DNA of 64,000 nucleotides from Monodelphis domestica. Its lineage: Eukaryota > Chordata > Mammalia > Didelphimorphia > Didelphidae. The number at the start of each line of letters is the position of its first letter. The stretch's first letter is position 1. Below, piece by piece: positions 10,599-20,961 of this stretch. The notes under the pieces are model-generated. The model had not been told where the DNA came from, ran no database searches, and was given only the letters and a program-made list of their open reading frames with translations. Made by a program: the position numbers and the translations under genes. The stretch spans positions 214,369,633 to 214,433,632 of the forward strand of contig NC_077228.1 of assembly GCF_027887165.1 (NCBI RefSeq), read 5' to 3'.

Positions 10599-11108
10599 AT
10601 GAGTGTCAGAGACTTGACTGAAAGCTTCCAGTCCACACTCATTTGCTCCCTCTGCCATGACTACTTCACTGACCCAGGGACTCTCAGCTGTGGACACCAC
10701 TTTTGCAGAGATTGTTTTCTGAGGTACTGGGAGGAAGCTTGTGCTGCAGCAGTCCACTGCCCACAGTGCGGAGAAGTCATCGACTGCTACTACTGGGTAT
10801 GCAACAAGAACCTGCGCCAGCTGAGTGACATAGGCAAAATGCTGGGGTCTAAATTCCTACAGAACATAGAGGACCTGAGCAGTGGTGATCAACAGGGGGA
10901 AGAGGAGAAGCCCTCCCCTGAGGAAGAACAGACTCCTCTGGGAGGTCTATTAACCCCAGAGAATGAGGATCACTTGAATGGCTCCTCACAAGGCCAAGGG
11001 ACCAGCTCCAGAAGACTCGAGGAGAGAGGGGAAAGAAGAGCAATCCCAAATCTCATCAGACTGAGGCAGAAGTTACAATATAAAGAGGAAAGCCTCACTT
11101 CTGACTAG
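10599..11108 (+). CDS. TRIM-like RING-finger protein, 169 aa, intronic gene
   Basis: Single uninterrupted frame starting in a good context (ACCATGA). Residues 16-57 form a perfect C3HC4 RING (C16, C19, C31, H33, C36, C39, C54, C57) with the TRIM-type ICSLCHDYFTDPGTLSCGHH core. Residues 62-85 keep the post-RING NKNLRQLSDIGKM helix typical of TRIM proteins. After residue 90 the chain is acidic and Gly/Ser/Glu-rich, ending in a basic stretch. B-box, coiled coil and B30.2/SPRY domains are absent, whereas a usual TRIM protein has about 470 residues. A RING of this kind normally acts as an E3 ubiquitin ligase by binding E2; here that is inference. TATA box upstream and two AATAAA signals downstream make a complete compact unit, antisense inside DNAI2 intron 6. 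I cannot assign an orthologue. It may be a lineage-specific gene, or the first exon of a longer spliced TRIM. Confidence 0.75.
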   Translation: MSVRDLTESFQSTLICSLCHDYFTDPGTLSCGHHFCRDCFLRYWEEACAAAVHCPQCGEVIDCYYWVCNKNLRQLSDIGKMLGSKFLQNIEDLSSGDQQGEEEKPSPEEEQTPLGGLLTPENEDHLNGSSQGQGTSSRRLEERGERRAIPNLIRLRQKLQYKEESLTSD

Positions 11109-11357
11109 GAGAAAATGCACCAGCTCTTCTGGGAATGAAGAATATCTACATCTACAAAGACTGGACCAGAAATACAGAGACACCCTGGCTTCCCTCTCTC
11201 TTTGCCATCAGAATGAAGGAAGCAGCCCTGGATCACTCAGCAGCAGCCTCAGGAAAAATCAGCAGAAAGGGGACTGTCTAGAATGGGAATTACTAGACTC
11301 TCCATGACAACCATTGATAATGTCTTTCTATTCATTTGAAGTCAAATTGCCATGGTC

Positions 11358-11391
11358 AATAAACTGATGTATGCTTTTCACAACCAATAAA
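11358..11391 (+). terminator. Two poly(A) signals of the RING gene
   Basis: AATAAA occurs at 11,358-11,363 and 11,386-11,391, about 250-280 bp after the stop codon. The second is followed by TGTTTATACTTGTT, a GT-rich downstream element. No genomic poly(A) tail follows, so this is not an obvious recent processed copy. Confidence 0.65.
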
Positions 11392-12143
11392 GTCTCTGCT
11401 GTTTATACTTGTTATCCAAGACCCTCAGGCTCCCTTTTTAATTGGTAGATGATCTATAAGGACCTCAATTAGAGATCAGCTAGAAGGGGAGACAGAAAAG
11501 ACACATGACAGAAGGACTGAAAGGTGGGAAAAGGGAGACAAGGGTTTTCAAGTAGGCTGAAGAGGGAGATGGAAAAATGCTAAAGGATGAATGAATGAAT
11601 GAAAGAGAAAGTGGTTTTCTTGGATGAAGTCCTTGGGAACTAGGTATTGAAAGGTGATGAGCCTGAGAAAGCCTGAGACAATAGGAAACAAATGTTTAAA
11701 GGTAATATATTCAAAATTATCCATTTTCCATCTCAGAATGCTTTCTCTCTCCTTTATTCATAATATTCTCCCATCTACATATACATCTGATGAGTTAGAT
11801 GTTTCTTGTCCCAATTTACCTATGATATCTACCTATGCCTGTCATATATTCCTTATTCAAAGATATATATACATATATCTTTTTGTCAGATGATGCCTTC
11901 TCTGTTGTGGGGACAGGATGGATGGGGGAAGATTCCTGGGGATTTTAGGGTAACCGGATCAATCAAGAAAATCTGAAAACAAAACAAAGGCCATAGTAAT
12001 ACCAAGGAAACTTCCATTGAACCAGGACAGAATATTAATCACTATGTCTCAAATGAAAAAGCCCCTTATTTCTACCCAATTCCCCAAGCCTGAAGGATTG
12101 AAGGGCAAGACTACTTTGATCTAAAGTGCAGAGGTATGAACAC

Positions 12144-12779
12144 AGTCAACGTGGAATCTAGAAGTCCCCAAAATTGTAACCTAGTAAGAGTTAATGACCC
12201 CCAGTTTACTTAGCTTGAAGGTGAAAGTCCCCACGTTTGACCTTGCCACATGACAGTTTCTCCTTGAGGGAAAGTCCAACTTCACTAGTCTCAGACTAAC
12301 AATAGACCTTAAAGGAGTTTAAGCGGGGGTGGCTAATCTTTTCAGGTGATAAGTACCTCTTTTGTCCCAATGGTTTCTCCCCTTAGGCCAAGAGTCCTTT
12401 ACTTAGGTAGCCAAGCCCTTGGCTGGATCTTTTCCCTTTCGTGTCCATTGTAAAGCATCCACCCCTCTTATTCCTGTCTAGAACTCATTTTCTTTTATTA
12501 CCATTGTAAAGCCAATCAACTATCCCTCTCATCCTCAGTCCCTATGGTCCCCATGAAAGCTATTTAAGCTTCCCAACTTTAGTGGCTCCTTGGAGTTGTC
12601 AATCTAGCACTGTTGGCTCTCTTTTGGGTCAGTGACCAGAGGAACCAGAGTTTCAATCCTGGGACTCTGGGTGGGCATGTGTTCTAGGTGAAGGCCTAGT
12701 TTAGCACCATAGCCCTTTCTTTAATTAATGTTTTCTGACAATTTAATAGTTCTGTGTTGTTTTGTTTTTCCAGTCAACA
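12144..12779 (+). mobile_element. Solo LTR B (TGTCAAC family, second subfamily)
   Basis: The first 155 bp match the arms of palindromes P1-P3, including GGTCTCAG-like and CAATAGACCTT blocks. The 3' end carries TTTAATTAATG and CTGACAATTTAATAGTTCTG and closes CCAGTCAACA. Perfect 4-bp flanking repeat ACAC, the same as for LTR A. Gammaretrovirus-like class I LTR. No internal region remains. Confidence 0.85.
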
Positions 12780-13350
12780 ACACTAATGGCTACCTTGAGT
12801 CTATGACTGTGAAAAAAGAAAAAGGTCCAAGTCCCAAGGCAGAGACTAGAAGTACTTTGGGACCTGGGTGTTCTCACCTGTGAAGGGAGGAGCAAAGGCA
12901 AGAGCTTAAAGGAGAAGACGTTGCTAAAAAGGTGCCGACAACTCAATTCTAAAATCCTTTGCTGGGTAGAGCTAGCCTTATCTTTTCTGAGTGGAATATT
13001 TGAGAAGAAAGGAATTAGAAGTAAGTTTCTCTTGAAAAAGAAATCTTTTTCAAAAGACATTTCAGTCCATGCAAAGAATCCTACCTGTGAGAGGGGCCAA
13101 AATCGAGAGACAGAGGGGAAAAAACACCCAAGCTGAATGTGCGTGTTGCTCATTGGCAGAGCATGTTTAGAGAAGAGATATGATGATTAGGGGTCTTCCT
13201 AAGCCTTTTTGCCACTTTTGAGCATCAGAAATGTGATTATTGTGAGGCTTTGAAATGAGAAGGGTTATTCCCAAATGACCCAATATGGCGGGCAAAACTG
13301 GAGAGCTTTGGTTCAGTCTTTGACTTAAGGATCGTAGCAACCATTACTAT

Positions 13351-13740
13351 TGTTAACATGGAATCTAGAAGTCCCCAGTTTATTTAGTTAGGAGGTAGAA
13401 ACCCCAGGTTTTGACCTTGTCACAGGAGAGTTTTCTCCCTGAGGGAAGGTCCTACTTCACTGGTCTCAGGATAACACTAGACCTTGAGTTATAGGGCATA
13501 CAGTCTCCTAAGCAGAAGGTCCGATCTTCGAAAGGGGGATGTGGTACAATGGGAGAGGCAAAGAGGCATCTGATGGGATTAGCCAAGCTCACTCAGAACT
13601 AATTCAAGGTCTATTGTTAGCCTGAGACCAGTGAAGTAGAACCTTCCCTTAGGGAGAAAACTCTCCTGTGACAAGGTCAAAACCTGGGGTTTCTACCTCC
13701 TAATTAAATAAACTGGGGACTTCTGGATTCCAAGTTGACA
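13351..13740. mobile_element. Palindromic LTR-derived element P2 with tRNA-like centre
   Basis: Left arm 13,351-13,485 and right arm 13,606-13,740, each 135 bp and inverted copies of one another. The arms correspond to the start of LTR B. Ends read TGTTAACATGG and AGTTGACA. Flanks CTAT and CTGT suggest a decayed 4-bp target duplication. The 120-bp centre contains a tRNA-like block with an anticodon-like CTCCTAA loop, different from P1/P3, then GGGGGATGTGGTACAATGGG, a diverged form of the shared segment. Confidence 0.85.
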
Positions 13741-13754
13741 CTGTCCAGGGGAAT

Positions 13755-14090
13755 TTTCTTGGTTTAGTTTGCTATTTCCTTTTCCAGTGCATTGAGGCAA
13801 ACTGAGGTTAAGTGATTTGCTCAGTGTCAAAGAGCTAGTAATTGTCTTTTTTTTTTCTCCTGCTGTTCAGTTGGGGTCTGCCTCTGCTTGTTTCCATTTC
13901 GGGTTTTCTTGGCAGATAGTAGAGTGGTTCATCATTTCCTTCTCTAGGTCATTTTACAGATGAGGAAACCAAGGCAAACAGGGTGATGTGACTAGCCCAG
14001 GGTCATATAGCTAGTAAGGGTCTGAGGTCAGTCATCCTGACTCTAGACCCAATCCTTTATCCACTGTACCATCTCCTTCTTTCCATTCTA
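13755..14090 (-). repeat. Two SINE type B copies, antisense
   Basis: A truncated copy (about 13,755-13,850) is followed by a fuller one (13,855-14,090) with GGGTTTTCTTGGCAGA and AGGGTCATATAGCTAG. Both read antisense. Confidence 0.75.
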
Positions 14091-14099
14091 CCAGAACTT

Positions 14100-15715
14100 A
14101 AAACAAGGGCCTCTTTTTGTTGTTGTTTAGAGCTATTTTGGCATTGTGTGGAGTGAGAAATTCATGTGTTATTCTCAAGTTATTAATTATTAAAATCTCA
14201 AGGTAATAGTAAGTTAAGTAAAGCTAGTTCTCTCTTTCCCCATCCATTTCCCCTTCAAGATCCCATCCCAATCCTTCCAAAGGCTTTCCAGCTTTAAGTG
14301 AGTTTGTCTGGGAATGTGAGGCTGGAATCCCAGGTCTTAGATCCTGAAAGTACCCTGCATCCAATCTTAAGTACCAATCTTCAGTGCCCTTTTTGCCTTA
14401 GAAGTCTCTCCTATTGTATCTGAAGCTTCTTCCTGGAAGTAAAGCCCCATGGGTGGAGTGATAACATTAGCTACTCCCAGACAATCCAGGTGTGAACTCT
14501 TCTCTTTGGATCTGTCTCCAACTTCCTGATCATTTCTTTAAAATGCTTGAATGTACCCACTATAAAACTACTCTCCAAATTTTTGAAGGTGTTAAGCTTG
14601 AATGTGTAAATGGTAAAGTTGTTGTAAAGCCATTCAACATTCTGACTTCAACCATAGCAAAAATGTTATAAGCCCTTCAGGGAGTCTAGATCATATCAAG
14701 ATTCTCCTAGAAATAAGGGATTGTTCTGTGAATTTGGGGGCAGTTGTCTTAGGGACAATATCTTGAGATAGTGCCCCACACTTTTCTCTCTCTCAATGAA
14801 GCATTGCATCTTAAGTGATGGTTCTTCCTGTATATAATACTGGTTAAAGAGGATGTACCTTGAAATTTTCAAGGCCCCCCTCAATTTCCACTTCCCACAG
14901 AGTGCTTCAAACATTGGAGTTAATAGGTTTGGGTATTTTGTAAAATAAGAGGTGGCACTAAATAAAATAAATAAATCAAGAGTTAAAAAAAAATAAATCA
15001 TAGCAAATGGCCAAATCAGAACCTGAGGTTATGGAGGATGTAGGGATGGAAAGTTGGGAGGGGGTCAGGATAAGTTAGATATAACAGGACAGTGAGAAGT
15101 TCAGTGGACCATGTAGGGCACCCCCTCCGGTCTCAGCCTGAACCCAGCAGAAGCCTCAGAGGGATCCAATCTCACTCCCCACCCAGTTCAGTGCTGCCCA
15201 GGCTAACTGCATTTTGAAAATGGCAGTGAAAAACTGCCAGAGGGAATAATTAAAGATCAAGCCTTGAGCTATTGAATAAGTAATGGCAGAATGACTCCAG
15301 TTTCATACTTAAAAACCCTTACCAATTACTTGGTAAATGATATTTATGCACCCTTACTTCCATCCCTGAAAAGAGAAGGCATGTCTGGACATAGAAGGGG
15401 ATTCAGGAACAGCACTGGGAAGTCTGTCTTGATGGGAGGGAAACTTCCAGAAAGTCTCCTCTCTGCTTCTGAGTTTTCTCAGACTTTTTTTGCAGGCGGC
15501 CAGACACCTTCATTAATTATGAACTCGTGGCTATGATGGGTCATAGGACACTGGAAGGGCTAAGGGGCATGCCACAGGGGTGAGTACATGGAGTGTCAGC
15601 TCTTAAACCTGAACCCAGAAAGCAAGACTGGGCCAGAAGCAATGGGTGTGGTTGGGAAGAGCTCATAATAGACTGCAAACTCAATTTGAGTTAGCAATTT
15701 TGTGGTCCTTCCTTC
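14100..15715. other. Unassigned intronic DNA
   Basis: I see no recognisable gene or well-preserved repeat across this 1.6 kb. Short open frames of 81-101 codons at 14,696-15,001 and 15,291-15,536 look like chance. Confidence 0.4.
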
Positions 15716-15718
15716 CAC

Positions 15719-16396
15719 TGTCAACATGGAATCTAGAAACCCCAAACTTGCAGCCTAGTCAGATCCCATGAACCCCAAGTTTTAGGACTAGCTTATAAGT
15801 TGGAGACCCCAAAGCTTGTCCTTGTTCCCTGTTCCCATGAGAATCTACCCTGAAGGGAATCCCAGGCTAGCAGTTTCAGACTGATTAATGGACTCCAAGG
15901 AGAAAAGCCATCTGTTAAGTGGAGCTAAGCATGTATTAAGTACTGTTTTGTCTTAGGTAGTCTTCCCATTGTATCAGAGAACCTACCCTGAGAAAGACCC
16001 CGACCTGGGCAGGGACCACCCTTTTAGTATCCATCTAAGCAGCCCCTGCCCTTCCACCCTAGACTCTGGCTATGATTCCTTTCCCCAGCTGGATTGTATC
16101 TTGTCAGGATAGTTTGAACACTCCCATTTTCTTTGTAGCTATAGTGATGTCAATCATCTTTCCCTGCCCCTGAATCTCCCCAAATGGCATATAGGTTCCC
16201 CAAATTCTTTTGTTGCCTGGAATTGTCCAATCTAGCGTGGTTGGCTCTCCCACGGGTCAGGGACCAGAGCATCCAGAGTTCAATCCTCTGCTCGAAGCTC
16301 CGTATAGAGGCCTAACTCAGCCCTGTACCTCTTTCCTTAATTAAAGAGTGGTTTTTCTGACTATTTAATAGCTCTGTATTATTTTCTCAGTTAACG
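15719..16396 (+). mobile_element. Solo LTR C (TGTCAAC family)
   Basis: Closely parallels LTR A along its length: shared blocks GCTTATAAGTTGGAGACC, TCTTAGGTAGTCTTCCCATT and GGTCAGGGACCAGAGCATCC. It begins TGTCAACATGGAATC and ends in a GTTAACG form of the usual GTCAACA. Flanking repeats are not evident. Class I LTR, no internal region. Confidence 0.8.
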
Positions 16397-16452
16397 GTAT
16401 TCTCCTGCTCCCACAAAAACTAATATGACATTGGAAAGCTTTAAAAGAAATC

Positions 16453-16642
16453 ATGGTTGGGGGCAGCCAAGTGGCTCAGTGGACTGAGAGCCAGCCCAGA
16501 GATGGGAAGTCCTGGGTTCAAATGTGGCCTCAGACACTCCCTAGCTGTGCGACTTTGGACGAGTCACTTAACCCCCATTGCCTATCTCTTCCCTCTGTTC
16601 TGCCTTGGAACCAATACACAGTATTAATTCTATGATGGAAGG
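16453..16642 (+). repeat. SINE type A
   Basis: Head GGCAGCCAAGTGGCTCAGTG, core GGGTTCAAATGTGGCC, tail TTCTATGATGGAAGG. It stops exactly where palindrome P3 begins. Confidence 0.85.
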
Positions 16643-17032
16643 TGTCAACATGGAAATCTAGAAACCCCCAGTTTACTTAGTTTTAGGGTATAAACCCCAG
16701 GTTTTGACCTTGTCACAGGAGAGGTTTCCCCTTGAGGGAAGGCCCTACTTCACCAGACAGTAGACATCCACTTCAGCCTTGGCACAGTAGCCCATCAGTC
16801 TTGCAAGCTGAAGGTCCCGAGTTCCAGTTAAGGAGGGTGTGATATACTGGGAGAGGCTTCTGGAGACAAAAGAGCTACTTTGGATGGGGTCTGCCTCCCA
16901 CCTGAAGTGGATGTCTACTGTCTGGTGAAGTGGGACCTTCCCTCAGGGGGAAACTCCTGTGACAAGGTCAAAACCTGGGGCCTCTACCTCCCAACTAAAT
17001 AAACTGGGGACTTCTACATTTCCACATTGACA
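16643..17032. mobile_element. Palindromic LTR-derived element P3 with tRNA-like centre
   Basis: Left arm 16,643-16,776, centre 16,777-16,901, right arm 16,902-17,032. Arms and centre align with P1 throughout, so the two are copies of one mobile unit and not independent local inversions. The tRNA-like part (16,777-16,830) contains CAGTCTTGCAAGCTGAAGG and keeps more of the T-arm side (GGTCCCGAGTTCCAG) than P1. Confidence 0.87.
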
Positions 17033-17059
17033 GCCTGGGGTGGGGGGCAGGATGGAGTT

Positions 17060-17319
17060 TGATTGCTGTCTTCTTGCTGTTTGAAGGGTTTGATCAAATA
17101 TACATTAGACTTATTCTGTTGGCCCCAGTGGGGAGAACTCTACTGGAATGGGTAAGAGTGGCAAAGAGGCCACTTTAGGTTAGATGTCAGGAAGAACTTC
17201 CTACTAATCAGAACTGCTCAGAAACAGAATGAGACACCTCAGAATTGGTGGGTTTCTCCTCTTTCGAGATCTTCAAGTAAAATCTGGATGATTTCTTGCC
17301 AGGTATAATATATGGATTG
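17060..17319 (+). repeat. CR1/L3 LINE 3' end, left part
   Basis: TTAGATGTCAGGAAGAACTT, CCTCAGAATTGGTGGGTT and ATCTTCAAGTAAAATCTGGA are hallmarks of CR1/L3 3' ends. The copy is cut at 17,319 by palindrome P4 and resumes after it. Confidence 0.75.
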
Positions 17320-17726
17320 TGTCAACATGGAATCTAAAAATCCCCAGACTTGTAGCCTGGTGATCCCCAGTCCATTTAGTTTTGGAGGTGAAAGCCTCAG
17401 GTTTGAGCCTGTTCCTTTGAGAATCCACCCCGAGGGGAATCTCAGACTCTGACTCCAGAAGCCTCTCCCAGTATATCACACCTTCCTTCCAAGGAGCAAA
17501 CTCTGGACCTTCAGTTTGCAGACTGACAGGCTACCTACTACATCAAAGAGTGACTCAACTTTGGCTTGGGCATAGTCCCTGTCTGAAGTGGATTGTTAAA
17601 TCTGAGATTCCCCTGGGGTGGATTCTCAAAGGAACAGGCTCAAACCTGAGGCTTTCGCCTCCAAAACTAAATGGACTGGGGATCACCAGGCTACAAGTCT
17701 GGGGATTTTTAGATTCCACCTTGACA
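17320..17726. mobile_element. Palindromic LTR-derived element P4 (LTR A-type arms)
   Basis: Left arm 17,320-17,446 and right arm 17,601-17,726 are almost perfect inverted copies (my eye estimate is about 96%). They match the start of LTR A/C (GAGAATCCACCC...GGGAATCTCAG), not LTR B. The 154-bp centre reads as the reverse complement of the P1/P3 centre: read on the minus strand it gives AGTAGGTAGCC, TCAGTCTGCAAACTGAAGG and then GGTGTGATATACTGGGAG. It sits inside a CR1/L3 copy with 4-bp flanks ATTG/TTTG. Confidence 0.87.
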
Positions 17727-17778
17727 TTTGCTTGCATGACTATTAAAATCCCTTTCAACTTGCAAAATTCTATGAATC
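17727..17778 (+). repeat. CR1/L3 LINE 3' end, right part
   Basis: AATCCCTTTCAACTTGCAAA and ATTCTATGAATC continue the CR1/L3 3' terminus interrupted by P4. LTR E follows directly. Confidence 0.65.
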
Positions 17779-18641
17779 TGTAATCCCTTCAGTTAACCTT
17801 AAAAATTCTCAGACCCTACTTCATAAGATTTGGTTAAGACCATTCCCCACTTTAAACAATGAAGGAACTTAGATCTGAAATGTGAGAACTCTACTTCATC
17901 ATACTTAAGCATGCCTTAGGGGAAGATAAAGTTGTAAACTCCTTTCTGAACAATAAAAACTACTTAAACCCATACTTATAGTAAGGCAAAAAGTTCTTAA
18001 CTGTGCCTATTTTTAGATCTAATACAAAAGGATGCTAAGTACCTATAAAGGTCAGGCAACTTGTGAACTTACAAGGAGCAAAGAGGTGAAAACTTACTCA
18101 GAGATTAGTCTACTCAGGTGTGAATTACCCAAAAGATTAGTCTTCTTAGGTGTGAACTAAGAATGGTCTGTCCTTTGAAAAACGTCTACTGTGATTGGTA
18201 GATGGGAGAACTTAGGGGAGGTGACATAGGAGAAAATTCCCTTTATAAGGAGATGACAGCCTCCTAAAAAAAACAGTCTCTTGAGACAGTTTCTTGAAGA
18301 TAGTCTGAGGGAGGCTGACTCTGGTTGGAACTCCCTCTGAGGAGACTCTGTCCCTCTGAATCCTTGCTTGGACAGATCTTGTGGTGATTGATTAAAAACT
18401 GACTGATCTCTCTCTTAAGACTCAGGTCTAGACCTTTCGGCTAAGGTCCTTCATACTTATTCCTCTCTTATTCTTTCTCTCTTTCTTTAATTCCTTATTG
18501 TATGAATTAAAATCTCTATAAAACCCAGTTGACTTGGGTATATTTTAATAATTGGGAATTTTTCCTTGGCGACCACTTTATTTTTAATATAAAAAACATC
18601 TTTGCAGTCACAATTTACTCATCCACTCTTTATCTACTACA
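17779..18641 (+). mobile_element. Solo LTR E (same family as LTR D)
   Basis: Shares with the reverse complement of 8,186-9,037 the run from TTTGGTTAAGACCATTCCCC to the terminal AGTCACAATTTA block. Contains CTTTATAAGG as a TATA-like box, TGAATTAAAATC, and the U5-like GAATTTTTCC...GCGACCACTTTA end. No internal region. D and E form an inverted pair 9 kb apart. Confidence 0.75.
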
Positions 18642-18705
18642 ATTTATATCTTCCACTATTTTAATCATTACAGTTTATGGCCTCAACTATTTTTAATCAT
18701 TACAA

Positions 18706-18753
18706 TGTCACAGTGGATAGTTTGGGGCCTGGAGCCAGGAAAACTCATCTTTT
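18706..18753 (+). repeat. SINE head fragment
   Basis: CACAGTGGATAGTTTGGGGCC and GGAGCCAGGAAAACTCATC are the 5' part of a SINE. The remainder is missing where LTR F begins. Confidence 0.55.
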
Positions 18754-18762
18754 AACTATTGT

Positions 18763-19301
18763 AGTTTCTTCTTAGAAGGTGAAATTTTGTATGTACCCAT
18801 AATTAGAAGATTTAGAGGTAGATCAATTGGGAAAACTAGTCCCCCAATCATCAAGGGGGATTGTGAATTTTAGATTTGCCCCACCCTGCTTAGTCTTTGG
18901 AATTTTAGCAACCAAGTATGTGTACCCCCCCCCCCCCACTTAAGGATTCAGTATAGGGGAGGAAGGTCTATGACCCACCTCAGACTGCTTTTCTTAGACT
19001 GTCACGTGGTGAGTGCAAGGCTTACTCCCCTTTCCTTGGCTTTCTGGAGGCACCAGCCTCTGAGGAGGACCCTCATCTTGGAGGAGGCCTCATAGCTTGA
19101 AGCTGGGCTAGATTTAATCCTCTGGTGTCCCCCCCACCCTTGGCTGAACTCCTACAGTATCTCTTTTTTTCCCCCCACTTTCTTTCTTAATATCTTAATA
19201 TCTTCACTATTGTCAATAAACCTCCATAAAATTCCATTCTGACTATTTAATTGGGATTTAGAATTAAAATCCCTGGTGACCAACTAAATATATTCAGTCC
19301 A
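18763..19301 (+). mobile_element. Probable solo LTR F
   Basis: The 3' part has GTCAATAAACCTCC followed by CATTCTGACTATTTAATTGG and CCTGGTGACCAAC, a typical poly(A)/U5 layout. The start TGTAGTTTC and end near CCAACCA are estimates. Contains a C(14)-like homopolymer near 18,927. Family unknown. Confidence 0.5.
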
Positions 19302-20345
19302 ACCATAAGTTTTACCCCTAACAAAATACAAAAGACCAAAAGCCATTCTTTGATAGATAAATGGTCAAATGAAATGAAGAGTTTCAAAAGAATGACAGAG
19401 AGAATCATTATATTAAAAAGTGCTCAAAGTCACAGATAAAAGATATGAAAACAAAATGCCTCTTAAGTTTCACCTTGAATTAAGCAAAATTGCAAGAAGG
19501 ATGTGTTGAAGGGATTGGAGAAAGTCAGGTACACTTGGATGTGTAAATCAGTCCAATCACTGGAAAATGGCTGTAGAAAGCAATTTTAAGAATTAGGAAA
19601 AGTCAACTAAAATATCCATATTCTTTCCCCTAGGGATTTCACTGCAAGTTATATCCCTCGAAGAAGTCAATCATAAAAAGAAAGCTCCATATACTAAACC
19701 AGGGCACTATGTGGCACAGTGGATAGAGTGTCAGGTCTGAAGTCAGCAAACTCTACTTCCTGAGTTCAAATCTTGCCTCAGACATTAGCTGTGTGACCCT
19801 GGGCAAGTCATTTAATCCTGTTTGCCTCAGTTCCTCATTTGTAAAATGATCTGGAGAAGGAAATGGTAAACTACTCCAGTACTTTTGCCAAGAAAACCCA
19901 AATGCGGCCATGAATACGAGTAACAACAAGAAAAAACCATGCATAACCAAAATATTTATAGCAGCACTTTTTATAGTAGCAAAAAACTGGAAACTCATTA
20001 ACTGGGAAATGGCTAAAAAATTGTGGTAAGGGAATGTAATGGAATATCTATGGGCTATAAGAAACAACAAATATGACAAAAACAAGCATGGGAAAACTTT
20101 TATGAACTGATACAAATTGAATCAAGTTAGCAGAATCAAGGATACAAGATGCACAATGGTTATAATGAAGTAAAATGTTGAGAACATTAAGACAACAGAA
20201 ACTGCTGGCAAATTATAATGACCAGCCTGGCCCCAAATGAAAAAACATGAGAAGGCACCTCCTTTCTTTGCAGAGATGAGTCACTAAAGATATGGAATAC
20301 TTCATATAATGTTATTACGCTTTCAAGGTATGAAGTCTGTTGACT
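19302..20345 (+). repeat. LINE 3' region (probably L1), split by a SINE
   Basis: Shares with 24,190-24,830 and 57,740-58,190 motifs such as TTTATAGCAGCACTTTTTATAG, AACTGGAAACTCATTAACTG and GTAATGGAATATCTATGGGC. The SINE at 19,700-19,930 interrupts it. No open reading frame remains. Confidence 0.7.
19700..19930 (+). repeat. SINE type B inserted in the LINE
   Basis: Head ATGTGGCACAGTGGATAGAG, core TGTGTGACCCTGGGCAAGTC, tail GGAGAAGGAAATGGTAAAC and GCCAAGAAAACCC. Confidence 0.85.
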
Positions 20346-20961
20346 TCTTATTAAATCCTTTTTTATTCTTTGTTATATGACAAAAATACTTGGCCCTAGA
20401 GGATTAGGATAATGATCCTCTTCATGACAAAGGCCCCTCTTGGCTCTCAGCTGTGGGAAGGAAATTTACCTTCCCTCCTTTCTGGGGGCATACCTGGCTT
20501 GAGCCTGAACTTGACAGAGAAGTGAAGATAGTGTGAAGGAAATTATTGAATGAATTGGGTCACAAGGATAGAATGGCAGCCAGAAAAAGGTAGCAATAGG
20601 AGATCATGAAGCAGGGGGGCAGGGCAGAGGTCTCCTGGACTTACCCCCTGGGTGGCCCAGGCAAAATAGAAAGCCACAGTTGACTCCTGATATATGATGT
20701 GTGAGAATTACTGGGTGGAGAAAAAAGTTTGATAAACTTGAGGCAAGAACCTATTTTTGCTCTCTTCTGTGTTTGTTGCTGACTGGACTTCCTGTGAGTG
20801 TGGCTAAGGGGCCCTAATGGTGGCCACACAATGGTGGCAAGCTAAATGGAGCAATAAGGAAAGTACTTATATATCTCTCCTATATTTCCATTTTCCCCCT
20901 ATTACTTTTAATTAATAAAATTGTTAATTTATGACCAATCTCATAATTTTCCTTTTTACAC
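20346..20961 (+). mobile_element. Possible LTR
   Basis: A 0.6-kb block between a LINE end and plain intron ends with TTAATTAATAAAATTG and CATAATTTTCC...ACA, like the poly(A)/U5 part of an LTR. Start and family are not determined. Confidence 0.3.

Noticed and set aside
13351-17726. Palindromes as simple local inverted duplications of LTRs B and C
   Set aside because: P1 (13 kb away) and P3 share arms and centre throughout, and P4 sits inside a CR1/L3 copy. Each has its own flanks, so they moved as units.
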